DNA of 64,000 nucleotides from Lumbricus rubellus (taxonomy: Eukaryota > Annelida > Clitellata > Crassiclitellata > Lumbricidae). Position 1 is the first letter of the stretch; each line of letters opens with the position of its first letter. Both the position numbers and the translations under genes were made by a program. The notes beneath the pieces were generated by a model. The model was not told where the DNA came from and searched no databases. It was given only the letters and a program-made list of their open reading frames with translations. Positions 40,803 through 52,250 of the stretch are shown piece after piece. The stretch is taken from contig OX243822.1 of assembly GCA_945859605.1 (NCBI GenBank), forward strand, positions 6,036,400 to 6,100,399, given 5' to 3'.

Positions 40803-42360
40803 GGATCAATTCTGACGAAAGCAAGATCGAAACAATGGCGAATATTTACCGTTTCATCACATCCGAAACAGAAACGATTCGTACTTGCGCAATGCACACG
40901 ATAGTCGTAGCCTAAGTCTATCGTTGGATTATGTCATTGAAGGTGTTGTCGAGCAAGGTTTTTTGTCTGGACATGGCACTTCTGCATAATATATTGTTTC
41001 TATAAATTGTTTCCATAAATTTATATAGCGCCCGTCACAGTGCACACCAACCAGAGAAGAGCCGAGTGCGAGAGACCAAGAGAGAAGAGAAAGTGGTTTT
41101 GAGACAATGAAAAGAGGCACTTGGACGCCCATCAGTTAATAGGGCAGAACGCATCGAATGAGGAAGCTGGTTCAACATTGCATGCTGGGCCAATGAAAGC
41201 AAAGACTTGCTTTTTACTCATGGTTTGAGATCATAGACAGTAGACACGGCTGAAGGTTATTTGCTTAGGCTACCCGTATTCATATGATTTCCGCCTGGCC
41301 TTGCATGTAGCTTCTTGAGCAAATTGCAAAAAATGGGACAGCATACATCATATTGTCGCACCACACAAAAGCTGCTGACTTCGAAGGTAAACAGTGAAGA
41401 TCTGAGGGTCCTCTATCACGAGTGTCTGTCTGGCGTCAGCAATGGGGAGTTGGTGAGGAGGGGGATTCGCTCACGACATCACGGAAAATCCTGGTTTATA
41501 AAAAAACATTGCTGACTTCAGACATTCAATCACGTGTTATTTAATAATTATGATGTATAATTATGGTATAGTTCTAGTGTTGACATTGCCGTAAGATAAG
41601 AGGATTTCGGTCAGGAAACAGTTGTCTAAAACAAATAACATAGCAATAATGTTCGGCAACCAAGTCATTGAATGCAGTAATTACATCAAATGCGTCGAGC
41701 ATGTTGGTTAATACAGGATACCAAAAAATGGACCGCAGGGGCCGCTAGCCAGGATCACCTGCATGAGAGAACTGGGTTGGAACGATGACGTATCAAGGCT
41801 TGCTGTGCACCAATAGATAAATATAGTAGCCTAATTCTGTTCATATAAAACGTATTCACCTGCAGAAAAATGTGGACACTCTTAGAATGAACGTTGCAAA
41901 TTATACTTGAGGAGAAAGCATAGTCAGGGTTCAACTGTTTTGAGTTTATAAAAGAGACAGTCTGAAGTCGAGAACGAGAGAAGGAAATACACAAGTGGCC
42001 AGAGAACTGTGATTTTTGGAAGCACTTCTTGTCTGCTCGAGCAATCAGCTTATCGACGGCCCAGACTCGTCAATAGCTGCGTCGACACCCGACAGGTCAG
42101 AGGTAAGCATAGAAGCATTGTATGGCCTCTTGTGAAGTATCAGGCCAAGACTATTGCCGAGTAAGCTCCTATAGAAAAGTTTATGATTTACGCCTTTTAA
42201 AATATTATATTGCAGAGAAACGTTAACAGCACTCAGTTCAAACTTCAAGTTAACAACCGAAAAATTCATATTTTTTTTATACAGACCCTAAATATAGACT
42301 TAAAATTGTAGGTCGCACTTGGGCATTTACCATTTCAAATTGTCTCTAAATTATTTTCTC
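40803..42360. other. Intergenic, nothing firm
   Basis: A short open stretch near 41390-41515 reads like a peptide (DLRVLYHECLSGVSNGELV) but has no splice signals I trust. Nothing else is recognised. Confidence 0.35.
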
Positions 42361-42367
42361 CATTAAG

Positions 42368-42397
42368 CCATCATCATCATCGTCGTCATCGTCATCG

Positions 42398-42490
<93 letters not shown>
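42368..42490. repeat. (CAT)n microsatellite bordering the GC-rich block
   Basis: CAT/CGT-type array of about 120 bp, read as poly-Asp in the minus-strand frame that continues to 43074. Confidence 0.9.
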
Positions 42491-42491
<1 letters not shown>

Positions 42492-45400
42492 TGTTATGGC
42501 CGTTACCCTCGTCGCGAACCGGTGGCACCTGTCTCCTCGCCGCCTTCGCATCGATAGGCGTACGAGGGGTGTCGAGCTGGGTCTCTTTCCTCGACCGCGA
42601 CTCCTTCAATTCATGACGGTCGGAGCCGCCCGAGTCGCTCTCTCGCCGATGTCTGCTATCGGTATACCGGGCCGCCAAGGCCCCGTCACTTCCTTCACTA
42701 TCCGGCAAAGACGGTTCTGAGACGGTCGCCCGTGAAAGGGTATAGAGCCCGGAAGCATTGGAGTCCGACTCTGCCTCGTCCGCGACTGCCTGCTGGGCAG
42801 TAACCTGAGCTCCAGGATGGCCTGTGGCGCTCAAATCAGGGTTCCCTCCTTTGCGGGCAGACGACCCACGCTTGGAGCTCCCCTTCACGGCCACGGGCCT
42901 CTTCGTTCGCTTGCCCGACCGCTCAGCTCCCCGTCTTATCATGTTACACGCCACAGCTCGCGTACTCGTGCCACCGACGGGCAACACCGAACTCTGTCTT
43001 ACCTCGCCAGGCCAAAACGCCCGAAACCACGGCCATCCGAGGGGTCCGAGCCCCAAGCCGCGCCAAAATGCCATATCAACTTCGAAACCAGGGAATGGAA
43101 AAGACGGACAAAATACTAGGTCGTTGCGTCGACACGCAAACGGCGACCTGACCAGCTGGTACCAAGATCAATTTTACAACGCCCAGTGCGACCAGGTAGT
43201 TGTGTCGATCGGCGGCGGTCGGAGATCTGGACGACCGCCGTCGGGCTTTCGCCAAGTAACCGAGATGCCGAGACGGTCTTCAAAGAAAAGACGGACCGCT
43301 CGCTCTCCCTTAACTCCTCTCTTTCGCCCGCAGGCGATGCACTGTGTGCGGCCTCGCGCCGACTTTGGAAAAGACCAGAAACCGTTTGCCCGTAGGCGAT
43401 TCACTTCACACGGCCAAACTGCCGACTCCGAGGGTGTCCACAAATTCCCTCCTTCAACTCCTGCCTTCTTGCCCGCGGCAAGCCCGCTTCACGCGGCCGT
43501 CAAACCGCTCTCGAGGATGCCCTGAAATTGGCTATCCGTATGCGACGCGCTTCACGCGGTCGAACTGTCGCCTGCCAAGGGGCCTGAAATCGCTCCCCTT
43601 CACTCACTGACTGTTCTCGCCCGTAAGCCACTCACTTGTATGCGGCTTCGCGCCGACTTCGAGATTGTCCTGAAACGTTTGCCTTCGCTCGGTGCACCGT
43701 CACCGGCCAATAGTTCGCTATCGAGAGTGTCCCTGAAATCACTCTGACTCCCGTCTCAGAAAACGGCGACCAGCACCGGTCGAAAACTGACGCGCTTAAA
43801 AGGCCTGGGAGCTAGCAGTGCAATTAGCTAACGCCTAGGACCTAGGGTATCAAATTAGAGGCTGGTAACTGACATTAAATGACGATGACGATGAACGTTA
43901 ACTACCCCGACGGATCGGTTGGCTGCGACCGATACGTTCGTTGCCGGCCTTGTAACCGAGGCGCACCGGCAACGAACCTTACAGGGCCTGTGACAATATT
44001 TTCCCTTAAGCCTCCCTGCTCGTTCAGGGGAGGATAGATGCGGTACGGAACAGGTAACACGGCAGTGCCGACCGCTTGTCGATACGACACTCCGTTGAAA
44101 AGTTATGAATAAATGAAGACCCACAGCGCGTAGCCTCGGGGCACTCTTCCCGGGCCGATACTGATCAGGTCAGGCCTCCAGCGGCGCACCTACTGACAAC
44201 GTTAACTTCGCCCGTCAAGACAAGGGCGTGCGGCGTGAAGGCTGCAGGCACTCAATCGAACCTTCGCCGAAGAAACGAACACACAATGACGAACTCACGA
44301 TGGATTTACGAACAATGCGGGTAACACGGGGAAAGACCGGGTGGCCTTCCTTCGGTAACGGATACAGAAAAGACCGTTAGAGCTGCGGTCGATCTCTCAA
44401 CAGATTATCACTCACACCCTCGTCCTGCACAGTTTGACACCAAGAACGTGCGGATCGGTCAACAGACGGCGAAGCTACCGAGAGAGCGGGGCTCCGTCCG
44501 GCGCTTAGCCTTGAAACTCAGAATCAGATGATATCGCGGAGAAAGACCGGGTGGCCTTCCTAAGCAAATACCAAGAAAACCGTTCTACGGGCGCTCACCG
44601 GGTCTGTGAGATGATTTACACAGCGCCCCTCGCTGGTCAGTTTGACACCAGCCGCTAGTCAATCGGACTCAAACCGACCGAGATATCGACGATCAAAGTT
44701 GACACTCGCTATAGTCGTATTATTAAATATATGTATGTATGCAGCGGTATTCACCAATCGAACAGGATACAACGTTCTTCGATGCGGGCTAGGCCGATAC
44801 GGCGCGCCTACCCTTGTCACTCGATGCGCGGCGTCCGCCCGGAAGGACGAGCCCCTCAAGATGCACTGTTTTCGCGGCGCCGGCCGCTTGACCGCGGCCA
44901 CGATGAAACACTGACTCTGGCTGACACTGAATGAACTAACTCGACACCGTGCAGAAAACTCACCACGCGCGTCGTGCGCTGGAATGGACTCAACCCTTAA
45001 CTCTCGAACACGCCGATATGGCAAGCGATCACCCGACACGGCCCTGCTACTCGGCCGAACAACAGACCAAAGTGTTTAAGGAAAGGTATTCGTAAGGTGC
45101 AGAAATCGTTTTATTATTTATTATTACGAGAGGCTCGGCGACCGGCGCAGTGTGGCCGACCGCCTACGTATACTGAGTAGCGCTGTTTTATGTATCTTCA
45201 GTTTTATTCACGTACTCTCCTGCAGACTCGAGGCGCTGCAGCGTCGCCTTCACAGACCTGTGTAACCGCGCTCAGGGAGGGGTGCTGAAGCCCTCCGACC
45301 GAGACGCGGGTGCGAACCCCGAACGATGTTTCCGATAAACTACAAAGTTCGATTTTCTGAACTGAATAACCACTGGAAAAGTTTGACACAAGAGGAGCGT

Positions 45401-46636
45401 GCTCCGAGAGCGAGCACTTCCCCGACTCGGCACTGAGGTATACCCGATCCAAGATTTCGCGAGGCCGTTGAGCACTCTCTTTCTAAAGCCACGGATGAAA
45501 ATAATCAGTTCTCGACTGCCGACAGTGAAGTCGACGGCTGATCGATCGATTCGGAAAGATAAATCGTCGATGGAAAAGGGAATTGACTGCGCTCCGAGAG
45601 CGAGCGCTCCCTCAGACCTGGCGCTGAGGCGTCGCCGACCGAACACTTCACGTACGAGCCCTACTCGCGGCGTCCGTGACCGTGCGGTGCCGAAGCGCAG
45701 CGGTCGGGACGTCCGACGAGTGAATGATGAGTTAACGCTGATATATGTATAATTTCAACGGCCAAGGCCGGTAACCAAGTAACTGTCACACAACGGTAGC
45801 TGATCGAGCAGGGAGGGGCCCAGTCCTTTGCCCTGACGATATTTAGCATGCACCACGGGTAACACGGGTTTTTCTACGGTCGGAGACCGCAGATTCGCGA
45901 ACCGGTATCAAATTTGCCCTCGAACTCTTAACCGAAACAGCTATGACGCAGATGAGCCGAGCTCGCAGCTATCAATACGCCACTGGATACGTTTGGCCGT
46001 TAACGACGTCGAATACCGAAATATTGAGTGGTCGTCAGCGCGCCGTATATGTATCTGCAAAAGCAGAATCGTACACAGTGTGTCGTTTGCTACCTCTGTA
46101 GACAACTAAGCGGTGCACCGTGTGGCAGGCTCTATTCCACCGATGTTTTAATGCAATTTTATAGATGTAGCTCTCTATATCACGTCATTTACCGATACAC
46201 GTAAAATCGACCGTAATTCGAATAAAATTCATATCTTCGCAGCCGTTCAATATATCGATTCCGGAGAAATTGCAAACTTGTTGCCCGATAATTTATCTGT
46301 CTGATGCACTTTTCAGAATTTCGATATCATTACCCGACGAATTGTCATACGCGCCCAAAGTCAAAAGTTGCTGTGTGCATGTTATACTTTGGCTATAAAA
46401 CACGAATCGGTCTTCCGTAGGAAGAACTCTTCAACGCGAATTTTGTCGTCTTAACGCCTCACGGCAAATTTGTAGCGAAACGATTTAACGATCGAACCGC
46501 ATATACCGCGAATTTCTATCGGCTATAGCTCCGGCGCTATAAGGAATCTCGCGACCCTACCTTGGTCGCCCATGTATTGTCAGTTACCAGCTTATGTTTC
46601 ATATTCGAAAATTCGTCTTGTGGCATTTCCGCCACA
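42491..46636. other. GC-rich, CpG-rich repetitive block of unknown origin
   Basis: The composition differs sharply from both flanks. It lacks the host octamer TAGGCCTA and is bounded on both sides by CAT arrays (42368-42490; 46637-46665). A minus-strand frame (42499-43074) codes a basic, Ser/Arg-rich peptide (SGKRTKRPVAVKGSSKRGSS) running into poly-Asp. Degenerate units of 60-85 bp follow each other at about 43225-43745 (variants of cccgtaggcgattcacttcac). A 20-mer, gaaagaccgggtggccttcc, occurs at 44331 and 44541, and a small covarying hairpin occurs at 45399 and 45589. It could be the 5' part of a large retroelement on the minus strand or a satellite-like insertion. I recognise no family. 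Confidence 0.5.
43225..43745. repeat. Degenerate tandem units of about 60-85 bp
   Basis: About six successive variants start with cccg(c/t)aggcga and contain a (c)ttcacgcggycgaactg core followed by gagggtgtcctgaaat. Divergence between units is high, so the array is old. Confidence 0.55.
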
Positions 46637-46665
46637 TCATCATCATCATCATCATCATCATTTAG
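46637..46665. repeat. Short (CAT)n tract at the right edge of the GC-rich block
   Basis: About nine CAT units. The flanks change here from GC-rich to ordinary host composition. Confidence 0.8.
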
Positions 46666-46984
46666 CCTGTAGCTTAGGGCCCGTGACTGCTCTGCCTATT
46701 TGTCCGGGATTTCTCTCGCCTGTTCTGGTTGAACCCCGAAATAAATTCCGTATTTTCTGTGTCGTAATTTAGCCGTGTTTCTGTTACAGCAGGGTCTTCA
46801 GCCGTGTCCTTATAACTACACAGTATAATCCTATATGTTGGGTGGTATCTCGTGCCAGTTGCTGACCGATTATGAGCCGAACGAGGGGGAATTGTCTGGG
46901 CATTGTCTTCCCACCGTAACAAGAAGATGATCCTCTGAACATTTCATCATGTAAGGGTGCGCAAAATCATTCGTTTTTTTGTAT
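46666..46984. other. Intergenic, nothing recognised
   Basis: Ordinary host composition without a gene signal. Confidence 0.4.
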
Positions 46985-47198
46985 GTGCACTTGTTATAGC
47001 GCCTAGTCAAGCTATCGTTACTCAGAGGTGCTCCCGAATGCAGAGCGGACACTGCATCGGAGTTTCACGCCGAAGCGCTGAGCAAATGTGAGTGAAGGAC
47101 TTGCCCAGGGTCCGTACGCGGTGACTTGAGGTGGATTCAAACCTGCAACCATCCAGCTGCATGCAAGGCGACGAACATAGATCTACCCACTACACCAC
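46985..47198 (-). repeat. SINE-A, near full-length copy
   Basis: On the minus strand: tggtgtagtgggtag (box-A-like), gttgcaggtttgaatcc (box B), then the family core gcttcggcgtgaaactccg and the end gcgctataacaagtgcac. Its head is split by the hAT-type element at 47199-47609, with the remaining bases continuing after 47617. Confidence 0.75.
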
Positions 47199-47609
47199 CA
47201 GGGGCGGATCCAAGGGGGGCAATCCGGCCATGGCCCCCCCTTATCGAAAACTGCCATGGGACGTGGCCCCCCCATTTGGTCTGAAATTAGCATTACGAAT
47301 ATGGGTGTAATGGATATTGCCCCCCCCCCCCCCATTCGGGAAATTGTATGGAACGTGCCCCCCCATTCGGTTTTCAAGTTGGGTGACTAAAAAAAAGGTC
47401 ATCAACTTTTTTGACGGATAAATAGGTATGATTTCCCCGAAAAATTTTCGAGATAACTAAAAAAAGTCATCAACTTTTTGGGCGGATGAAAAGTACTTTT
47501 TTTCTCAACGACCGGTCACTATTTTTCGAACTTAAATTTTTTTAAAACTTTTTCCCGTCCAAGATCTCAGATTTTGGCCCCCCTTGAAACAGTTCTGGAT
47601 CCGCCACTG
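47199..47609. mobile_element. hAT-type MITE, 411 bp
   Basis: Ends CAGGGGCGGATCCAAG and TTCTGGATCCGCCACTG, with the 8-bp duplication TACACCAC at 47191-47198 and 47610-47617. The interior is rich in runs of C and short direct repeats (aaaaagtcatcaactttttg). The same locus upstream of gene 1 lacks it, so it inserted after the duplication. Confidence 0.88.
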
Positions 47610-47626
47610 TACACCACCACGTCCCA

Positions 47627-47960
47627 GATTAGGCTATTAGAGATTTTGCTACCTTACTAACGAGAATGCTAGACAAAGCTGCGAAACATCTTTACCTTGA
47701 TACAATTTTTTATGTGACTCGGTTTTATCCTATAGCACACTTTGATATGTATATAGGAGTAAATTAATTTGGTGATGTTGTAGAGCAACCGATTCTTCTA
47801 ACGACCCAGACCACCTTTGGACCACTCTTACGGACAACCCTTTGACTCGATGCAGCGCTCGTGAATAAGCTGGTGCCCCGAGCTTAGCTTTCGCATGGCG
47901 CTTTAGTAGTTTGGAGATCACGATTACGATTCTAATGTAGGCCTACCTTCAGAAAGAAAA
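47627..47960 (+). promoter_or_regulatory. 5' flank of gene 3, duplicated upstream of gene 1
   Basis: Near-identical to 113-426. The SINE-B tail (attacgatt) ends about 25 bases before the ATG. Retention of the block with both genes makes it the best candidate for promoter and 5' UTR. Confidence 0.5.
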
Positions 47961-50900
47961 ATGGCGGAAACACATAGGAGCCTGCTATACAGCATCGAAA
48001 GCACGGATTTCAAAAATCGACTGGCTGTTTTGGAAATTTTACTAAATTATGGTGCTCATGTAAATGCTAAAACAGTGACCAAAGAAACACCTTTGCATTT
48101 GGCTGTGAGAAACAATCACTTAGAAGTTGTACAGCTATTAATAGAATATGATGCAAGAGTCGATGAGATTAATAGGGACAGAAGGACACCGTTGCACTTA
48201 TGTGCAGAGTTTAGTGACTCAAAAATGGCAGAGTTATTACTGAAGCACTGTGAGCAAAAGACAACTCCAGCCCGCAGAGACTACAAAATCCCAGATTACT
48301 ATGCAGCTAAAGTGGCAACACTTTTGTTCAAATACTGCAAGTACCATGCGGGTAAACTGCACCACGCGGGTAAACTGCACCACGCGGGTAAACTGCACCA
48401 CTCGGGTAAACTGGCAGAACTGCATGAAAAGATTGTTAAGGAATTTCGAAATTATCCATTTTGCCTGCCGGGTTATGATCTGATCAATAATCCTCTACTA
48501 AAGGATTGCCAACAATTTTGGGTTTGGCTTCGGAGTGCACTGTACAAGTACCGCTGTTGTCCTTATGATTTTGACTCGATTACTAGACATGATGCTGCAA
48601 TTGAGTCTGACAACATAGAGATGTGTTTGCTAAAGAGAATAAGACAATTGATTGTCAACACAACATTTACAAATAACGAAACACCTCTTCATCGTGCTGT
48701 CGAATCATTCAGACGTTCGCTCTCGAATGATTTTCAAATGCAGCTTATGGATGGAAAAAAGCGTCTGTTCCGTAGTGGCAAAAAGTCGACAAAACAATCC
48801 AAGGACGATGTGAAATTACGTGTAATGACCCAAAATGATGAAACGACAAACAAACAAAAAGACGCAGATGCTCAAAGTTCTAGGAAGAAAACTACTCGAA
48901 GTGACACGTTCAAACAGCAAAACGCAGATGGAAATGAAGTCGTATATCTGAGACAGTTTTCTCCAGACTTTAGCATCGATTGTAATAAAGCAAAAACCAA
49001 TACAATTATATCAGAGACCGTCAAATCATATGTAAATGGAAAAGACTTTGAGGGTTACGATGCTCTGTTGAAAGCAGTGGAATTCAATCAGCCAGATGTT
49101 GCAGGGTTACTGCTGAGAAATGGTGCGGTTCCTTGCTCAGTAACTTCAGAAGGTTATGGGGCGTTGCATGTAGCAGTAGGCCTAGGCCAAAACTCCAATC
49201 GACGTCAGTTAAAATCGTCAAGTCCAGTTCCAATGATAGATACTTTGACAGCATCAGGCGAATTCAATGTGAACGCATTGACTTATAAAACAGAGACACC
49301 GCTTCATCTGGCGATAAGAAACTGCGTGTGTGGACTTCCTGGGAAAGATTCGGGGGAGTCTCAAAGTAGAAGAGAGACGCAAGACAGTGTCATTTCAGTA
49401 CTACTGAAAGCTAAAGCAGATGTCAACCAACAGAACTGTGAAGGCATGACGCCACTCATGGTAGCTTCTGAAAATGGTTGTCGCCATTTGGTTGAGATAT
49501 TACTGGATTCGAATCTCCTCAAAGTTTTGAATGCAAGAGATAAATATGGAGAGACTGCATTGACAAAAGCGGCCAGGATGCATCATACTGACATCGTGAA
49601 AGCTTTACTGAATTCTGGGGCACGTGCTGACCGGGAAGATCATCGCGGATTTACAGCTCTACACTCGGCCCTGCGTGACCCAAACGAATTTGCAAGTCTA
49701 TTCAAACTATCTAAATATGGGTCGAAGGATGCTGAACATATAAATAATAACACAAATGAAAAAGTCTTGCGCAAGTCTAAGAACAGAGCTTTTGTCAGAA
49801 TGAAAAATAGTTCAAATGGTGATCATCACGGCAAGAACAATCTGAAGAATACCATCATAGCGATTCTCACTCGCAAAGGACTTCAGTTTCAAACCTTGGA
49901 TTTTGTAAAGCATACACCACTTGATTTCTCAGTGAAATCTGAAATTCAGTCAACCAGAAGTGAGCTAAAAGCGCAGAATAAACTTGATAAAATTATAAAT
50001 AGAAGCATTGTCCATAAAAAACTGTCATTCCAACTGGACAAAGTGGACAGCCTATGGTTGCATGATCTGGGGTGGCGACAGAAATCCCCATTGTTCTGGT
50101 TGGCCGCTCTTTGCATTGTGACAGCAGAACAGGGAAGTATTCAACCGGCACTAGCTGTTGTAGAGAGAATCGCGAGTCTTCGAGATAATAAGGGAAGAAC
50201 TGTCCTACATTATGCAGCAATTTTATCTGGCTTTGGTCGATCGCCAGATGGAGGTTTAGGCTTAGTCTTCAAATCCCCAGAGCTCTTCAAAACTCTGTTG
50301 AAGTCAGGTTGCGAAATTGATGCACAGGACATCTACAAACGAACCCCATTGCACTACCTGGATTCATCAAACAAAAACCTGCTGCTTAGACTTGTCGAAC
50401 TCATAGGAATGACGACAACGGCGGAGCAACAACGGTTGACATTTGGTGACAAATTAGACGGGAAAGATATTGACGACAAGACGGTGACGGAATTGTGGAG
50501 CTTGAAGGAAGCTGGACGAAGAAGAAATAAAATCAGAAGCGACTTTCGTAAAGCACTTACAGCTGCTGACCTTGGTACCAAAAGTTTTGATAATAATACG
50601 ATGCGCATATTCAAAGGGGACAGAAATAATTTTGAAACGAGTATTTCATGGACCATTTGGAGCAGTGATATCGCTGACTATGCACATCGCAATGCCTTGA
50701 CATCAGCTCTCACAAGGGAAATGCGTCGTTTCATTGAAAGGCTGGCAAAAGCAATCGAAAGAAAAGAGAAATATTTTAAATGTCAACCGGTGTTAGTGGG
50801 AAGCGCCTTTGAAGGAACGAAAATTGATTCACCAGATGAATTCGACTTTGATTTCATCCTCACCAAATTTAGCGATTTAGTCGAAGTCATTTCGTCTCCA

Positions 50901-51971
50901 GTTGCTCCAGATGGTTTTGTTCATCTGCGGAAAAAGTCAGATTTTAGTCTGCCAGAAGCTGATGAAAAAAGGTTCTTTGATAAAGAAGGCATGCTCAAGA
51001 CAAATGAAATTAGTTGCAGATTCCAAATAGTACTCATGGAGGTATTGCAGGATCCATCCTTCTGGGATGGTGAGCTTCATTTTGAATCTACAGACGTGGA
51101 GAGCATGATGAAGAAGTTTGTCCGGTGTTACGGAAGACATAAAAATGGTAGAGATCACAGTGACTTAACAGACCAGCGTTTGAGTCCTAGTATATGCACA
51201 ACAGTTAGAATTAAACAGACACGAGCGATTGAAGGCATGTATCTGCTAAATGATATATCATTGGATCTGGTTCCATGCATTCACGTGGACGGTTGGTGGC
51301 CTCACAAAGCAAGGTCTGATATAAGAGATAACTTAAAATCTAGCGGATGCAATCTGGTTTTTGATCAGCCGCAGCGCAAGTATCCCTGGGTTCCATTTGG
51401 AGAGAACTACGCTAGGATATCCTTTGCTCCAGCGGAAAGTCAACTAATCAGAGAGAGTTCGCCCACAGCGAAGGCAGCCTACATGGTTTGCAAACATCTG
51501 ATTAAAGACAAGCCTCAAATGACTTATGTTCTTAAAACATGTCTCTTGTATTGTATTGAAGCCCATGATTTGAAAACTGAAAGGTCATTTAATGAAGGGA
51601 AGGATTACAGTTCTGTTACACCTGAAGAACTCAGTTTGTGGGTGGAAAAACTTATACGCTGTTACTTGATGTTCTGTCTGCAAGACTTTTGCCCATGCTA
51701 CCCAATGCCATCGTTCTGTTTGCCCATCGGAGATTTCTTAAAATCAAACCACATGCTATTACTTGTTACAGACGAAAATGACTATAAATTCTTAGCTGAT
51801 GAGAACAAAAGTTATCGTTGGTGTGTTGAAAAAGTCTACAGTACCATCTTCGACCTTTTTAGAAAAGTTTGTACCCATGACACAGAGATTTCACTTCCAA
51901 AACCTCAACCGTTGTGTGACAGTTTCAATCATAATGACTTTATTTTGCAGCTTAAAGCTTCCTTTGGTTAG
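47961..51971 (+). CDS. Gene 3: ankyrin-repeat cGAS/Mab-21-like protein, intact (1336 aa)
   Basis: The best full-length member of the family: one open frame of 4.0 kb with no intron. Ankyrin units begin at residue 20 (LAVLEILLNYGAHVNAK, ETPLHLAVRNNHLEVVQLLI) and continue in groups to about residue 830. An 18-bp coding repeat gives four HHAGKL-type hexapeptides (48342-48413). The cGAS/Mab-21 domain occupies about residues 890-1330: Gly947-Ser948, Glu960 and Asp962 in PDEFDFDF, Asp1102 in ISLDLVPC, and the C-terminal lobe with WVPFGENYARISFAPAESQ. The acidic triad is complete, so nucleotide second-messenger synthesis is plausible; ankyrin repeats may sense or recruit a partner. No zinc-thumb like that of vertebrate cGAS was identified. 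Sequence around 49354-49359 (tctcaa) is the empty Polinton site. Confidence 0.92.
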   Translation: MAETHRSLLYSIESTDFKNRLAVLEILLNYGAHVNAKTVTKETPLHLAVRNNHLEVVQLLIEYDARVDEINRDRRTPLHLCAEFSDSKMAELLLKHCEQKTTPARRDYKIPDYYAAKVATLLFKYCKYHAGKLHHAGKLHHAGKLHHSGKLAELHEKIVKEFRNYPFCLPGYDLINNPLLKDCQQFWVWLRSALYKYRCCPYDFDSITRHDAAIESDNIEMCLLKRIRQLIVNTTFTNNETPLHRAVESFRRSLSNDFQMQLMDGKKRLFRSGKKSTKQSKDDVKLRVMTQNDETTNKQKDADAQSSRKKTTRSDTFKQQNADGNEVVYLRQFSPDFSIDCNKAKTNTIISETVKSYVNGKDFEGYDALLKAVEFNQPDVAGLLLRNGAVPCSVTSEGYGALHVAVGLGQNSNRRQLKSSSPVPMIDTLTASGEFNVNALTYKTETPLHLAIRNCVCGLPGKDSGESQSRRETQDSVISVLLKAKADVNQQNCEGMTPLMVASENGCRHLVEILLDSNLLKVLNARDKYGETALTKAARMHHTDIVKALLNSGARADREDHRGFTALHSALRDPNEFASLFKLSKYGSKDAEHINNNTNEKVLRKSKNRAFVRMKNSSNGDHHGKNNLKNTIIAILTRKGLQFQTLDFVKHTPLDFSVKSEIQSTRSELKAQNKLDKIINRSIVHKKLSFQLDKVDSLWLHDLGWRQKSPLFWLAALCIVTAEQGSIQPALAVVERIASLRDNKGRTVLHYAAILSGFGRSPDGGLGLVFKSPELFKTLLKSGCEIDAQDIYKRTPLHYLDSSNKNLLLRLVELIGMTTTAEQQRLTFGDKLDGKDIDDKTVTELWSLKEAGRRRNKIRSDFRKALTAADLGTKSFDNNTMRIFKGDRNNFETSISWTIWSSDIADYAHRNALTSALTREMRRFIERLAKAIERKEKYFKCQPVLVGSAFEGTKIDSPDEFDFDFILTKFSDLVEVISSPVAPDGFVHLRKKSDFSLPEADEKRFFDKEGMLKTNEISCRFQIVLMEVLQDPSFWDGELHFESTDVESMMKKFVRCYGRHKNGRDHSDLTDQRLSPSICTTVRIKQTRAIEGMYLLNDISLDLVPCIHVDGWWPHKARSDIRDNLKSSGCNLVFDQPQRKYPWVPFGENYARISFAPAESQLIRESSPTAKAAYMVCKHLIKDKPQMTYVLKTCLLYCIEAHDLKTERSFNEGKDYSSVTPEELSLWVEKLIRCYLMFCLQDFCPCYPMPSFCLPIGDFLKSNHMLLLVTDENDYKFLADENKSYRWCVEKVYSTIFDLFRKVCTHDTEISLPKPQPLCDSFNHNDFILQLKASFG

Positions 51972-51989
51972 AGTGGTTAAGACCGATAG

Positions 51990-52250
51990 ATATGTTCACC
52001 ATTAATTATCACCATTAAATGTACTTCATAGCCTATAATGACAGACAATTATGGCATTTTCGTTATATTATGGGCATTATGTATTGGATTGAGTTTTTAT
52101 CTATAATTTTCACCATTGAATAAGATTCACATTTTCATTAGAGAAAGACAATATTATGACAGTTTCGTTACTTTGAGCATTATATAAGCTTAATGGATTG
52201 AGTTTTTATCTATTTCTTATCACCATTAGGCCTACCATTGAATATGCTTT
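51990..52250. repeat. Two-copy direct repeat, about 125 bp each
   Basis: ggattgagtttttatctat, ttcaccatt and gacaat/tttcgtta tracts recur in the same order. It lies in the presumed 3' flank of gene 3. Confidence 0.6.

Noticed and set aside
41315..41515. 66-residue plus-strand frame
   Set aside because: Short, isolated, without splice partners or a recognisable motif.
42346..43074. 242-residue basic protein running into poly-Asp as a host gene
   Set aside because: It ends in a microsatellite, lies in a block of foreign composition and has no recognisable domain. Kept only as part of that block.
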